In this document: positions 1 to 12,078 of the stretch, in pieces
How the letters are laid out: every line of letters starts with the position of its first letter
Position numbering within the stretch: the stretch's first letter is position 1
Assembly: GCA_036873755.1 (NCBI GenBank)
Contig: JAVTVY010019578.1
Location: 1-64,000, forward strand
Reading direction: 5' to 3'
Source of the DNA: Hanleya hanleyi
Taxonomy: Eukaryota > Mollusca > Polyplacophora > Lepidopleurida > Hanleyidae
Length of the DNA stretch: 64,000 nucleotides
Position numbers and translations under genes: made by a program
Notes under the pieces: generated by a model
The model's database searches: none
The model's input: the letters and a program-made list of their open reading frames with translations, nothing else
What the model was told of the DNA's origin: nothing

Positions 1-1610
1 AATAACTCGTGAACGATTTAACCGATCAACTTCAAACTTTGTGTGTGCCTGGACATTGGTGAGAGGATGGTTGTGACTGTTTTTCAGCAATGTGCGTAAT
101 CTAATATGGCCGCCGTCAGCCATATTGGATTATAAGCAGTTGGATCTTGTCTGGACAACAAATCGGGAACGATTCAACCGATCTACTTCATATGTGGGGA
201 GTGCCTTGACATTGTTGAGAGGACGGTTGGGATTGTTTTTCAGCGATGTGCGTAATCAAATATGGCCGCCGTCAGCCATTTTGGATTATAAGCAGTTCGA
301 TCTTAGATTTTCTTGTCCAGACAATAACTCGTGAACGATTTAACCGATCAACTCCAAACTTGGGGTGTGCCTTGACATTGGTGAGAGGACGGTTGGGATT
401 GTTTTTCAGCGATGTGCGTAATCAAATATGGCCGCCGTCAGCCATTTTGGATTATAAGCAGTTCGATCTTAGATTTTCTTGTCCGGACAATAACTCGTGA
501 ACGATTTAGCCGATCAACTTCAAACTTGGAGTGTGCCTTGACATTGGTGAGAGGACGATTGGGATTGTTTTTCAGCGATGTGCGTAATCAAATATGGCCG
601 CCGTCAGCCATTTTGGATTATAAGCAGTTCGATCTTAGATTTTCTTGTCCGGACAATAACTCGTGAACGATTTAACCGATCAACTTCAAACTTGGGGTAT
701 GCCTTGACATTGGTGAGAGGACGGTTGGGATTGTTTTTCAGCAATGTGCGTAATCTAATATGGCCGCCATCAGCCATATTGGATTATAAGCAATTGGATC
801 TTAGATTTACTTGTCCGGACAATAACTCCTGAACGATTTAACCGATCAACTTCAAACTTTGTGTGTGCCTGGACATTGGTGAGAGGATGGTTGTGATTGT
901 TTTCAGCAATGTGCGTAATCTAATATGGCCGCCGTCAGCCATATTGGATTATAAGCAGTTGGATCTTGTCTGGACAACAAATCGGGAACGATTCAACCGA
1001 TCTACTTCATATGTGGGGAGTGCCTTGACATTGTTGAGAGGAGGATTAGGATTGTTTTTCAAGGACATGCTTGATCCAATATGGCCACCATCAGCCATAC
1101 TGGATTTCATTGGATTTTAAGCAGTTTGATCTTGTCCGGACAATAACTGGAGTACGATTCAACTGATCTACTTCCAACTTGGGGAGTGCCTTGACATCGG
1201 TGAGAGGACGGTTTGGATTTTTTTTCAGCGATGTGCATAATCCAATATGGCCGCCGTCAGCCATATTGGATTGTAAGCAGTTGAATCTTGTCTGGACAAT
1301 AACTCGAGAACGATAAAACTGATCTACTTCATACCTGGCGAGTGCCTTGACATTGTTGATCTCGAGGAGGATTAGGATTCAAGGACGTGCTTAATCCAAT
1401 ATGGCCACCATCGGCCATACTGGATTTCATTGGATTTTAAGCAGTTTGATCTTGTCCGGACAATAGCTGGAGTACGGTTCAACTGATCTACTTCAAACTT
1501 GGGGAGTCCCTTGACCTTAGTGCGAGGACAGTCATATATTATGTTTTATGGATGTGCATAATCCAATATGGGTGCCATCTGCTGTATTAGATTATGTTAA
1601 GCTCATCAGC
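1..1610. repeat. Tandem array A, ~155-168 bp monomers, about 10 copies
   Basis: The anchor GTGCGTAATC or its variants recurs near 92, 248, 414, 580, 746, 911, 1066, 1233, 1386 and 1554. Spacing is 166 bp for the most similar copies and 153-168 bp elsewhere. Each monomer has a block resembling AATATGGCCGCCGTCAGCCA followed about 40 bp later by ATAACTCGTGAACGATT and CTTCAAACTTGG. Two monomer subtypes occur: a 166 bp type at 248-746 and a 155 bp type with an altered centre at 92 and 911. Copies become more divergent to the right. The array runs off the left window edge. Short reading frames through it (about 84 codons) only reflect the repeat; they shift frame between monomers and are not treated as genes. 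Confidence 0.95.
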
Positions 1611-1643
1611 GATATCTCCATTTTCAAATCATACTCGACCCCA

Positions 1644-1758
1644 AAAAATCGACCATAGAGGTCCATGGCCCCCGCAGCAGCAGCGCCAGTTATGGTGGAT
1701 GTAATCCACCATAACTGGTGCTGCTAGCGGGGGACATGGACCTCTATGGTCGATTTTT
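1644..1758. repeat. Near-perfect 115 bp palindrome (foldback)
   Basis: The left arm (1644-1700, beginning AAAAATCGACCATAGAGGTC) is matched by its reverse complement at 1704-1758, around a 3-base centre (GTA). Arms differ at only a few positions, one being a 2-base length difference in the GCAGCAGCAGCG stretch. It sits directly after tandem array A. It could be a tiny foldback MITE or the terminal hairpin of a larger element. No convincing target-site duplication was found. Confidence 0.9.
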
Positions 1759-1759
1759 A

Positions 1760-2645
1760 TATTAGCAGTAACGGTTCGCCTCTGGGTATGTCAATGATGG
1801 ACAGAAACCAACCAGATAACACAGGATTTTCAGCGTCAGTATTTAACAAACTAACAGCTGCTGCACTGACAGATTCTGCACATTGGATATATCGCTGAAT
1901 TGCAACATATACCACGGGGCAGCATATGTGGGATAATTGATTAAGACAGAATAAAGCATTCATGTAGCTCGAATGTTTCCCAGTTGTATACGCCTGATTT
2001 GGTAAGATTTCGATAATGTTACCAAAAATGCTTAGCGAACGATCTGAAAATATAAAAGACGGCAGTATTCATGCTTCTTCAATGGTTACGTTTATTTCCA
2101 ATAAACGTTCACGCAGACATTTTCCAACATTATTAAAATAGTGAGTGCTCAAGCAATCTTGAAGATATTTTCGAACATGCTTTCATAATGCTATAAAATA
2201 TTATCCGAAGCTACTAAATTAATTAAACGCAACAATAAAAGAGTGGTGGAACCTACTGGCCGGCCTACTGCCAAGAAGTCATATGCCGTCCACAGACGAC
2301 TATGCGGACTAATATCTGTCCATTTTTATTGGTCGTCTGCTTCGCAGCTTGCCAAAATTCAACAGTTGGCTCCGCATCAACTTTTTTGCAGTGTGTATAG
2401 CACAACTCAACTACTCCCTGATATATGATCGATGATATGTTCCCAGAAGCTCAGTGGCTCAAAATAATCTCAAGGTTTCGGGGACTGTCCACGATATCCG
2501 TCATGAATCAACTTCACAACATATTTTTTTTTATTTAGGGCTTTTTCACCGGCATTGCATATTAAAATGAACTTTAAGCCAGGTAAATATGGTCAACATT
2601 TGTCTTCATCGTGTTTATCGTCATCGTCATGAATGATTAAATCTT
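1760..2645. other. No feature recognised
   Basis: No domain-bearing reading frame, RNA gene or clear repeat was seen. The longest open frames are about 60-70 codons without recognisable motifs. Confidence 0.6.
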
Positions 2646-2647
2646 GA

Positions 2648-2725
2648 GGATTACAAGCGTCTGGTCTGTCATTCATAATTCAGCCGTCGTCCATTAAAGA
2701 ATATCCGCGTCCATAATGACTCAAG
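2648..2725 (+). repeat. Dispersed repeat family X, short fragment
   Basis: Shares the family X start, ACAAGCGTCTGGTC, then CAGCCGTCGTCCATTAAAGA and CCGCGTCCATAAT, with the longer copies at 8865, 18880, 37622, 44058 and 62515. Similarity stops after about 78 bp, so this is a truncated copy. Confidence 0.75.
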
Positions 2726-2729
2726 AATT

Positions 2730-5060
2730 CTGGGACCGTCCACATTGTTAGTAATTATTTGCCTTAAAAAACAACAACATGGTTCAGTTTAGAAGTCCAT
2801 AAAACTAGAAGTGTCCAAGGATGTATTCAGTATCATCGACGGCATGTTATCCGTATAAGCGCATCCAGTTGAAAACATTTGCCTCCTAGCGGGGACTGGC
2901 GAACTGCCAGGGGAGACAATTTTGGAATGGCAGGAAACGAATCAAACAGCCGCGAATGCAACTCCAACATCCCGAGTCGAACCGCCGAAGGAGGCGCAAT
3001 GAATCATCGGAGTTTTGTGAGAGGACATAACACATACATATCACTGAAAATCGTCAAAATCGCGGCTCGCCTATGTTAACTCCTCTTGGTCAGTCAGTCA
3101 GTTTTGAATTTGGATGGCGCATGCAATCCGTTAGGATTATGCGCGCCAGTATCATTGCATTGAGTTGTTTTTTAAAAAATAAAACTGATTTTAAAACACA
3201 ATAAAAAGTGTTAAAAACGGTATGTTAAAAAAGCAACGGGGAAAATATATTGAGAAAAAATAGACAGATGTCTGAATAAATAGCTCAAGTGTCATTATAG
3301 ACTAAAGAACAGAAAATTATATATAATAAACTAGATATTGATTTAAATATGCTATTAAAAAATAACATATGAAAAAAACCAGACTCCAAAGGCGTTATTT
3401 ATAGACATAAAAGGAAGGGAAATAATCGGAACAACAACCATAATATAATAATACACCAACGACCCTATTTATAAAATAATATAAAACTGAATTAAAAAAG
3501 GCCAATATAGTACATGCATATTTCGTTTTTGACTAGCATTAAACTCGATATATAATTTAGATGAATAGGTGGATAATTTAAAACAATAACATTTGATGTA
3601 ATATCTATACTCATCCTGGTGAACACCGGAATATCCTCAGACACCGATCCTCCGACACCAATGTCCAACCAGAACAAGCAAAGACATTATTTAAAACAGT
3701 GTAGAGCAATAAAAACGAGATTTGATGTAATATCCATACTCCTCCCGATGAACTCCTCTTGGTGAAATTGGATTGATTTATTTGTACTTCCAAGAAAGCA
3801 AAATATCTGTTGGCTGTTAGTTACGAACGCTGGTAACAATACTAATTAATTAATATATCCTCTAGATTTATCCAGGAAGTCTATTCATATGCAATAAGCA
3901 CTCAGCTAAACTGTCAGATGAGGCATTCTATGGATATTCGTTCTTCTTACACTCCTGATGCAAACCTCCCGTCATCAACGAAATATAGCCTAAGTTGATA
4001 CATTTATTTAATTAAACATGAAAACAGTTTTCTCTCTGGGTCTAGCCGTTACATATAATGGGGCTTGTGCTTCACGTGATATTTCTGTAATATTTTGAAC
4101 TTCGGTTGTAAGAAAATGGAATGTTAATTGGTCGCCAGAGTTGGTTACGTCAGATAATGATCTCCCACGCTTACCGCGGAAAATTGAGGCTCATGACGAG
4201 TGGATCAGAACATTCCTTTGAATTCGTCCTGATTCAAACTTGTTGATATATTGTCTAAACATAAAGCCATTTGAATCATAAAATGTCTGTAGTTCGGAGG
4301 AACATGATAGATTATGGATTTCGGGATTGTAGATGCACAATAAAATAAACTAAAATATACATATATAGTACTATCATGCCCACCTGGTAGGGGGCCATCT
4401 GTTCAGAAGTAAAGTAAATAAATGAACTTCCCGTATTATCTCCCAGAACCTATAAGGTACTTTCGACCTGGGTATCCAGGATGAATGAACTACGACCATA
4501 CTCGATGATAATATAATTAACGGTTTATTTTGTAAAAGAAGGCAACAGGAGTCGAAAGTACAGGTAGGCCTACGTTGGGCAGAAGTTTGGATCTAACAGC
4601 AAATTGGCAATATTTAGCTGGGTCACCCTATCGTAGCGTACGGCTAGACTGCGTGCGCCAGATAATTCCCATGATTCATCAGTATAAATTTCTGTAATTC
4701 AGCTGCCGACAATTGTCGACTAATAACGATTGCAAACCAATCGGCTCAAAGTGGAAATTTTGGAGATTGCATTGCGCAGATTTTATATCTTACGTCACAT
4801 GAAGCGTGGTAGGAAGGCTGACGGTGACTATTGCAGTCTACCTAGTCTAAGTGATCGTTGGACACTTCTAGTTTTATGAACTTCTGCTATTATATTATCG
4901 CTCTGAAATTAAGCTAAAGCCGCTGATAGGGGCCGCGTGGGCATGTCATTCACGAGATCGACATGAACATCTACAATAAAAATCTCCCAGCGTGACTGGG
5001 ATAAAAATCATTACAGAGTTAACAAATTTAGTGAATAATTATCAGGTCTGGCTGAGCATA
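2730..5060. other. No gene recognised; one short direct repeat
   Basis: Mostly AT-rich sequence. The string TTTGATGTAATATC(T/C)ATACTC occurs near 3593 and 3720, a ~129 bp spaced direct repeat. No coding, RNA or mobile-element signature was found. Confidence 0.5.
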
Positions 5061-5064
5061 GCGT

Positions 5065-5472
5065 TTATGGCTCCATGGGTTGAGGTATCGACTCTCCATC
5101 CATCTCCCAGCCGCTGAATATCAACTTCAGTAAACTCCCCAAACATGCGCTTTCAAAATAAGAGAACATGAACAAACTATTTTGTTTTAAAATTGAGAAT
5201 GACACTACAGTAGTCATGCTAGTCGGGTAGAAAGTAAAAGCAGTTCCGGTTTCATTTGAAGATCTCATTCTTCTTGCATTTCCAAGTAACGCTTCGTACA
5301 CAGCTGGCGATCTTAAGATTTCTTCTCTGAATGAACGAATTTTGTTCTCAAATTTTCCGAGCAACGCTTCGTAATCAGCTAGTGAATCGGTTGCCGTCTT
5401 GTCCATTTCCTCTATCAGTGTATGACTATCAGTCAATTTTGGTATTGACAGGTAGTGACAATCTACATTCAC
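5065..5472 (-). CDS. Unrecognised 135-residue open frame, possibly spurious
   Basis: This is an uninterrupted frame from an ATG, longer than its surroundings. Its first half is charged and helix-like and holds an internal repeat: YEALLGKFENKIRSF at about residues 34-48 and YEALLGNARRM at about 58-68. The second half is hydrophobic and unlike a defined domain. I recognise no family, see no splice sites or promoter around it, and length alone does not exclude chance. The internal repeat is the only reason to list it. It may equally be a decayed exon or a non-coding frame. Confidence 0.15.
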   Translation of the reverse strand: MNVDCHYLSIPKLTDSHTLIEEMDKTATDSLADYEALLGKFENKIRSFREEILRSPAVYEALLGNARRMRSSNETGTAFTFYPTSMTTVVSFSILKQNSLFMFSYFESACLGSLLKLIFSGWEMDGESIPQPMEP

Positions 5473-5621
5473 TCCTCCGGCGATTGGCTTTTCGACCTGT
5501 CTGAAATCGCGTAAACCACGTCTCTCAGTGAACCTGTGAAGTAAAATGATACGTTCTCGATCTCAAAATCTAGGCCCTCCGTAGCAGGGCCAAAGACTAT
5601 AGACCACGAAGTGAGTTTGTT

Positions 5622-7136
5622 GGGCTTAGACCACTAAAACATTTACATGGCGCAAATGCTAACGTAATTGTATGTCGTCGATTCTCTAAATAAGTCTAGG
5701 ATTCCATATTGCGGCAAGAAATACTTTGATTCGCGTGCTGCAACTTGACAAATTTCTTGACGGGAGTTGCTCATCTAGATTTTGAGTTCTAGACGCTTGT
5801 ACATATGACGTCATAATTTTGGCTCTTTTCTCTGCACAGGCACCCAAATAATCCCTCTTAGCAACACCTTTTTTGACCTTGAGTTAAAATCACAGCGAAA
5901 CCAAACACATATCATTCTCCAATCACCTCCCACTGGCCTTCAATTATTCGTCGCAACAGAGACTGGAAAAAAAATATTGAAAACAACTCACTTCTCTGGA
6001 AGAGGTTGCCTCAAGGGGCCAAAGGATCGTTGAGTTGCTAGAGAATTTGAGAAAGTTCACTGAGATTCGCTTAGCGATTGACGAATTATGGGGTTTCGAA
6101 TTAATGTACCTCAACCTAAATACAGCACTTTTTCATTTCCTCAGACAAGTTCATGGGTCAACAATGGTATCATGTATCAAGCATGACTCTGGCTCGAGTA
6201 ACCATCACCAGAGCACCAACTAGTAATTAAAAGGATGATCCCCATATTCGCTCATATTTCAACACATGAAACGACTTCTTTAGCCTTTCTCATGAATTAT
6301 GGTGATTTTTTACAATGGCACCCCTAAAACCACTCATTTTGAGCGATTTTTTAAGATTAATGCTTTTTGATAATAATGCTTTTTTATCAAAAAAGCAGAA
6401 TCGTGAAACTCAAATTTGGAACTGTTTTACGAGAAAACTATTTCTGGTCAAATAAAATCCCAGAAGTTGCAGCTGAAGAAGAGCGCGTTCCAATTATACA
6501 ACGAATTATGGCTTACCTTCCCCCCCCCCCAACCAAATACACCAATAAAGGTTGACCCCTGCCATTTTTGTTCGCCATTAGCCGAGAAAGAACGTATCTA
6601 TTCAGGCCAAATACTTTGTTATCACAGACAAACGTACTTAAGGTAATCCCTAACCACTCTGGCTTTTATCTCGTGTTCTCGAGCTCGGCTAACTATGACA
6701 AAATATTCATTAATCCATGCCAAACATCGAACAATTTAGGTGTATCTCGTTAAAACTATACAATATAGCCGCCATCTGGCGGCTGGAGCACTGTTAGCGG
6801 GGTTTCTCGTCATCATTCAACATTACGCTGCTGATTAAAGCGGTGATGAATAGAGCCGCTTCACCTAGGGCTGAATAGAGACTTCAAGAACACTAACTCT
6901 TTAGGCCAATGCACCATTATTTCTGATAATTTCGGTCTTTTCATAAGACAGTCAGCTATCGGAATTCCACCGATTTCTCGAATAATTAAATTCGCAAGGC
7001 ATAACTTTGAAACATTCCCCAATAGCATATTGTAGCTAGTGATATATATAGCCAACAATTGTGAAACTTAGAAAACAACTGCGGATAATAATCAGTAGCC
7101 AAATCACACAGAAATAGCCCCAAGTGTTCTAACGAC
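5622..7136. repeat. 1.5 kb direct duplication, copy 1
   Basis: Matches 7303-8862 in order and orientation. Shared landmarks include GGGCTTAGACCA at the left edge, GGCACCCAAATAATCCCTCT, ACACCAATAAAGGTTGACCC and a right end at GTTCTAACGACRAA. Differences are scattered substitutions and small indels. No reading frame is conserved across the two copies, so the duplicated unit looks non-coding. Confidence 0.9.
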
Positions 7137-7302
7137 GAAGCCCCACACTGTCTCCGCCCCTACAATGCCCGGTCTTTCCCATATTTTACTAAAACAGCTC
7201 ATAATTCAACCAAAAATACCTAACTTTGCGTCGTATTCCTTATACCTCGTCCATTTTTCAACACCGAGTGATCCCAACAGCTGCGGAAAACGCCACCTTT
7301 CT

Positions 7303-8862
7303 AGGGCTTAGACCAATAAAAAATTTAAAAGATTTACTTTGGTGGCAATGTTAACGTAATCTCGCCGATTCCCTAATTAAGTCTAGACTTCCATATCTCG
7401 GCAAGACATACTTCAATTCGAGTGCTACAACCTGACAAACTTCTTGACGGGGGTCGCCCATTGAAATTTTGAGTTATGCGCGCTCGTACAAATGACGTCA
7501 TAATTTTGTCTTTTTTCTCTGCTTTCAGAAAGCGGTGCATAGGCACCCAAATAATCCCTCTTAGCAACTCTTTATCAGGCCTTGAGTTAAAATCAAAATC
7601 ACAGCAAAACCAAACACATATCATATTCCAGTCACCTATCATTGGCCTTCAATTATTCGTCGCAACAGAGACTGGAAAAAATATTAAAAACAATTCACTT
7701 CTCTCGAAGATGTTGCCTAAAGGGGTCAACCGACCGGGATTTTTTTTGTTTAGTGATCTCATCCCTACTAGGGTAGGCAATTTAGCCCAATCACTTTAAT
7801 ACTAAGCATGGGCATACCTTATTGAGTTGCCAGAGAATCTGAGAAATTTTCTTGAAATTCGCTGAGAGGTTGGCGAATTATGGGGCTTCGAATTCATGTA
7901 CCTCAACCTAAATACAACACTTTTTCACTTTCTCCGGCAAAGTTCATGGGTCAACAATGATATCATGTATGACTCGAGCAACCATCACCAGAGCACCAAA
8001 TAGTAATTAAAAAGATGATCCTAACATTCGCTCATATTTCAACACATGAAACGACCTCTTTCGCTTTCCTCCCGAATTGTGGTGATTTTTTCACAATGGT
8101 TCCCTCTAAAACTGCGTATTTCGAGCAATTTTTAAGATTAATGCTTGGTTTTATCTAAAAAGCAGAATCGTGAAACCGTCAAATTTGGAACTGTTTTTCG
8201 GGGATTTCTTTTCTGGTCAAATAAAATCACAGGAGTTGCAGCTGAAGAAGAGCGCGTTCCAATTATGCAACGAAATATGACCCCACAGCCATGTACACCA
8301 ATAAAGGTTGACCCTGACATTTTTGTTCGCCATTAACCGAGAATAAACGTAACTATTCAAGCCAATCACTTTATTATCACAGAAAAAGATACTCAAGGTA
8401 ATACCTAACCACTCTGGCTTTTATCTCGTGGTCTCGAGCTCGGCTAAATATGACAAAATGTGCATTAATCCACGCCAAACATCGAAAAATTTAGGTGTAT
8501 CTCGTTAAAACTAAACAATGTAGCCGTCATCTAGCAGCTGGAGCACTGTTAGCGGGGTTTCTCGTTATCACTCAACATTACGTTGCTGATAAAAGCAGCG
8601 ATGAATAGAGCCCCTTCACCTGGGGCTGGACAGGAGCTTCAAGGACACAACCTCTTTCGGTCAATGTATTATTTCTGATAACTTTGGCCTTTCGGAAGAC
8701 AGCCAGCTATCTGAATCCTCCGTTTCCATAACTTTGAAGCGTGCCCCAATAACATATTATAGCGAGTGATATAGCAAACAACTGTAAAATTCAGAAAACA
8801 ACCACTGCGAATAATCAGTAACCAAATCACAAAATAGCCCCAAATGTTCTAACGACAAATAT
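7303..8862. repeat. 1.5 kb direct duplication, copy 2
   Basis: Second copy of 5622-7136, separated from it by about 165 bp. It carries an extra ~80 bp near 7736-7820 (contains CTCATCCCTACTAGGG) and an extra ~20 bp near 7525 that copy 1 lacks. It ends where dispersed repeat family X begins at 8865. Confidence 0.9.
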
Positions 8863-8864
8863 AC

Positions 8865-9281
8865 AAGCGTCTAATCCGTCATTCAGCCGTCGTCAATAAA
8901 AGAATATCCGCGTCCATAATCCAAAGACCTATTCCATATCCATATAACAGTATTAGCACCAAATTCAAAAAAGATAATCATAGTATACATAAACATAGGC
9001 TAGTTTCCTGCAAGAGAGAAGCGGTCAACAGTTTTCAGTGATGTCGACAAGACATCATGATGTTCCAAAAATATAAAATCCGTATCACTGATCAGTATTC
9101 TTAATCCATAATAATCGTTCTAAAGTTGTTATCCAGAGAATGGTGTATCTCAGTCACGCTTTGATTGTGACTGTTCATATGAGCACCATGAGGATCTTAA
9201 AGTACATGGGTTCATACGGCCCCTAGCCCCGTGTTAAGCGGAATTAGACACAAGTTACGAAACGTAACGCCATAGATCTAT
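8865..9281 (+). repeat. Dispersed repeat family X, long copy
   Basis: About 415 bp. Family landmarks in order: ACAAGCGTCTAATCCGTCAT, CCGCGTCCATAATCCAAAGA, AGTATACATAAACATAGGCT, AGAGAGAAGCGGTCAACAGT, TCAAATCCGTATCACTGATC-like, and a 3' part with TTAAGCGG(A/C)ATTAGACACA. It has no coding capacity. The fixed order with ragged ends suggests a non-autonomous element or a truncated retroelement tail. The duplicated block at 9282 begins immediately after it. Confidence 0.85.
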
Positions 9282-9711
9282 AGCCCATCTATTGCAATAT
9301 TCGTTTTGTTCGTTTATTGCATGTAAGAAATCATCGACCTCTTATTCGTCCTGGCTTTGCTCGATTCCTCTATTATTGTAATGTACACAGTTGCAACTGT
9401 ATACCTGTGTTTTCCATGAAAAGTATCAAATTTACCCCGCTACAAATATCTGTACTTTGACGAACCAAGACAGAAGATTAAATTGCGAATTAACAGGTAT
9501 GGCTTCTCTGTAATGGAGGCGCTTTATTCCCAATCATTGTCATGGCTAATGAACGGTGTAGGGGACTAACAAACGGGTGTTTATTCCCACAGGTTTCGCC
9601 AGAAGCATGTGGCTCATCTACCTAGTATAATCCGTGGCGTATCCGACTCCTCCTTCTAATAATCCTCCTCCTCCTACTCCGCTTTACTCACTGCCCAGCG
9701 GGTCGCATAGT

Positions 9712-10032
9712 TGTGGCGCGGGATAGGATGGGGCGAGAGACCTGGGGATTTATATACCAGGGATTCCATGGGCCAGGCTTACACCCTACAGTAGAATGGG
9801 TCGACTGTGCATGCGCGATGAGTAGTGCGCGATGAGTAGTATAGAAAGGGCACGCGATCTCCCTATCCCTAGGTGTGGCGCGGGATAGGGTGGGGCGAGA
9901 GACCTGGTGATTTCGCTACCTGAGATTCCATGGCCCAGACTTGCACCCTACAGTAGAATGGGTCGACTGCGCATGCGCGATGAGTAGTGCGCGATGAGTA
10001 GTATAGAAAGGGCACGCGATCTCCCTATCCCT
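9712..10032. repeat. Two-copy 162 bp tandem repeat
   Basis: TGTGGCGCGGGATAGG occurs at 9712 and 9874. Each copy contains GCATGCGCGATGAGTAGT, GGGTCGACTG and CTCCCTATCCCT. It is absent from the paralogous block at 47.8 kb, so it was gained by copy 1 or lost from copy 2. It is immediately followed by three copies of a ~17 bp unit resembling CCCATGGGGGTGAATGA (10040-10092). Confidence 0.9.
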
Positions 10033-11099
10033 CTAAACTAACCCATGGGGGTGAATGATCCCATGGGGGTGAATGAGCCATGGGGATGAATGAGCACTCG
10101 TTGTGTTAATTGCCAGCAAATGTCGCGAAATATATTCATACAGTTCACTTGTTCAAACGAGAAAACTCGAAAAACACACCTACCATACAACTTTTGTACT
10201 CTACCCTGTGGAAAGTAATCATTGTGCAAAGATTATATCTATCTATGTACCATAACATATGCCCTATCCTGGGGCGAATTTTGATAACTTGCTTTCAGTA
10301 TCTTTTGTTCGAATGGTGAATATATTGTATGCATGAGTTCATCTATGTTACGGACTTTGTTGTTCACTACTTCTGGACGTGTCAATGCAATTGTGGGGCA
10401 CTTATTTGCCCTACATGTTTCGAGTTTTGCTTTGGGGAAAAACTAATTGCCTGTTTGTCCACAGGCTTGTTTGTGCGTTGACCTTGACTCATCTCCGTTA
10501 AAGTGCACTCCATGTGGCCTAGGGTCATTGTCAAGTTAAGAAAGTACTAATTAATTTGAGTAAATCAAAAGGCGTTAGATCCGATATTCTATATTCAGCC
10601 GTCACCCAAAACGAGAATTCACGTTTCAGTAATCGAAAGATTTTATTGGCACAATAATCATCAATTTCAAATATGCATGAATGAAAATAAAAATAATAAA
10701 CCCGTTTTACCACATACCACGTTTTACCCCATCCGTAACGGTTGCAGAGATAGTGATATGAAAGCTTGAAGTTTATTTCTTTATTTGACTTCAATCGCTA
10801 AAGATCCAAGGATTCCATTTACAGAGAAGATAACAAATATGGACATATAACGATTAACAGAATAAAATCACAATATTTAACATATAAGTATAATGAACAT
10901 ATTATTTACGAACTGGATGAAATCTTCTGCATGATATAAGCTTATAGTTCCGATTACAACACTTTGGTTGACAATAGAATTGAATAAAAATGTATATTAA
11001 AACGGTTCTGAATACATTATAAAACCATAGATCTACACTCAGATTGAAGAAAGGGTAAACTGCTAAAATATCTAAAGATGATTATAAGGATTTGCAGGC

Positions 11100-11525
11100 C
11101 TTCAAGTTCCTCCTATATTTTCTATGTTTCCTATATTTTTGAGTCATCCCTAGTTTCCTAAGTTTGACTCAAAACCTATATTTCCTATATTTTGACTTTT
11201 TCTCATGAAAACTTTCATCAATGCTCTGTGATGAGTCAAACTGACATGAGGAAATACATTTCAGAATTTTTTCCGCCTCGCTTCGCTCGGCAAATATGAA
11301 AACATTTCAATCTCTCTATGCTGACCTGAAAAACCACCACTATGCCCGCATTCGGTGAAAGTAATTTGATTAACATCAGAAAACTACCAAGTTTGGAGCA
11401 TATAATGTTGTATAGACCTATTTTACACTTCTTTATTTCTTATATTTTCCTATATTTTATTCAGAAAATTCCTATATTTCTCCTATATTTTTGCAAATTT
11501 CCTCCTATATTTTCTCCTATATTTT
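11100..11525. repeat. TCCTATATTT-rich low-complexity repeats
   Basis: Many copies of a TCCTATATTTT-like decamer cluster at 11110-11195 and 11430-11525. The same arrangement is present in the paralogous block near 48995-49435, so it predates the duplication. Confidence 0.8.
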
Positions 11526-12078
11526 CACTGTGAGCCACCTGCAGGCCTGGAAAGTGTAATAACATTGTGAGAGCATGATTGCACCTAATTAAAATGCTGG
11601 GAGATGTCTTCTACACGGTAAGATATTTTATTCGTTATATTAATTGGAGTTAAACCAACTATGGACACATCGATATATAACATAAGATCAAAATGCTTCC
11701 GCCGATTCGTCAATGGAGGAAGATAAAAATGTTGATATAGTGACGGATAGTTGTCCCCGGAGTATCGAATAAAACATTTTAAACAGAAGAACCTGAAAAA
11801 AAAATTCTGTGTAATGTATCAATGCGATTATATAAATATTTCTGATATGGGATCCCAAACTCACACGCGTAGTCTAACTCGATATATAAAGCGATTTAGT
11901 TCCTGATTGAGCAAAGAAAGGTTTAAAATTTCTTCTTATTATTCCTAAAATGTGTTTGCACTTACTGACAATCTTTTCTGTGTGGGATTTAAAAGGCAGA
12001 TTTTCCGATCAAATTACATCGAGAACTTTTATATCGACCAAACTTCTCAAGCACTCTTCATACATTCTATGCATGAAG

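Noticed and set aside
92..1120. Series of ~84-codon open frames
   Set aside because: They are the same monomer of array A read repeatedly. Monomer length of 166 bp does not preserve a frame.
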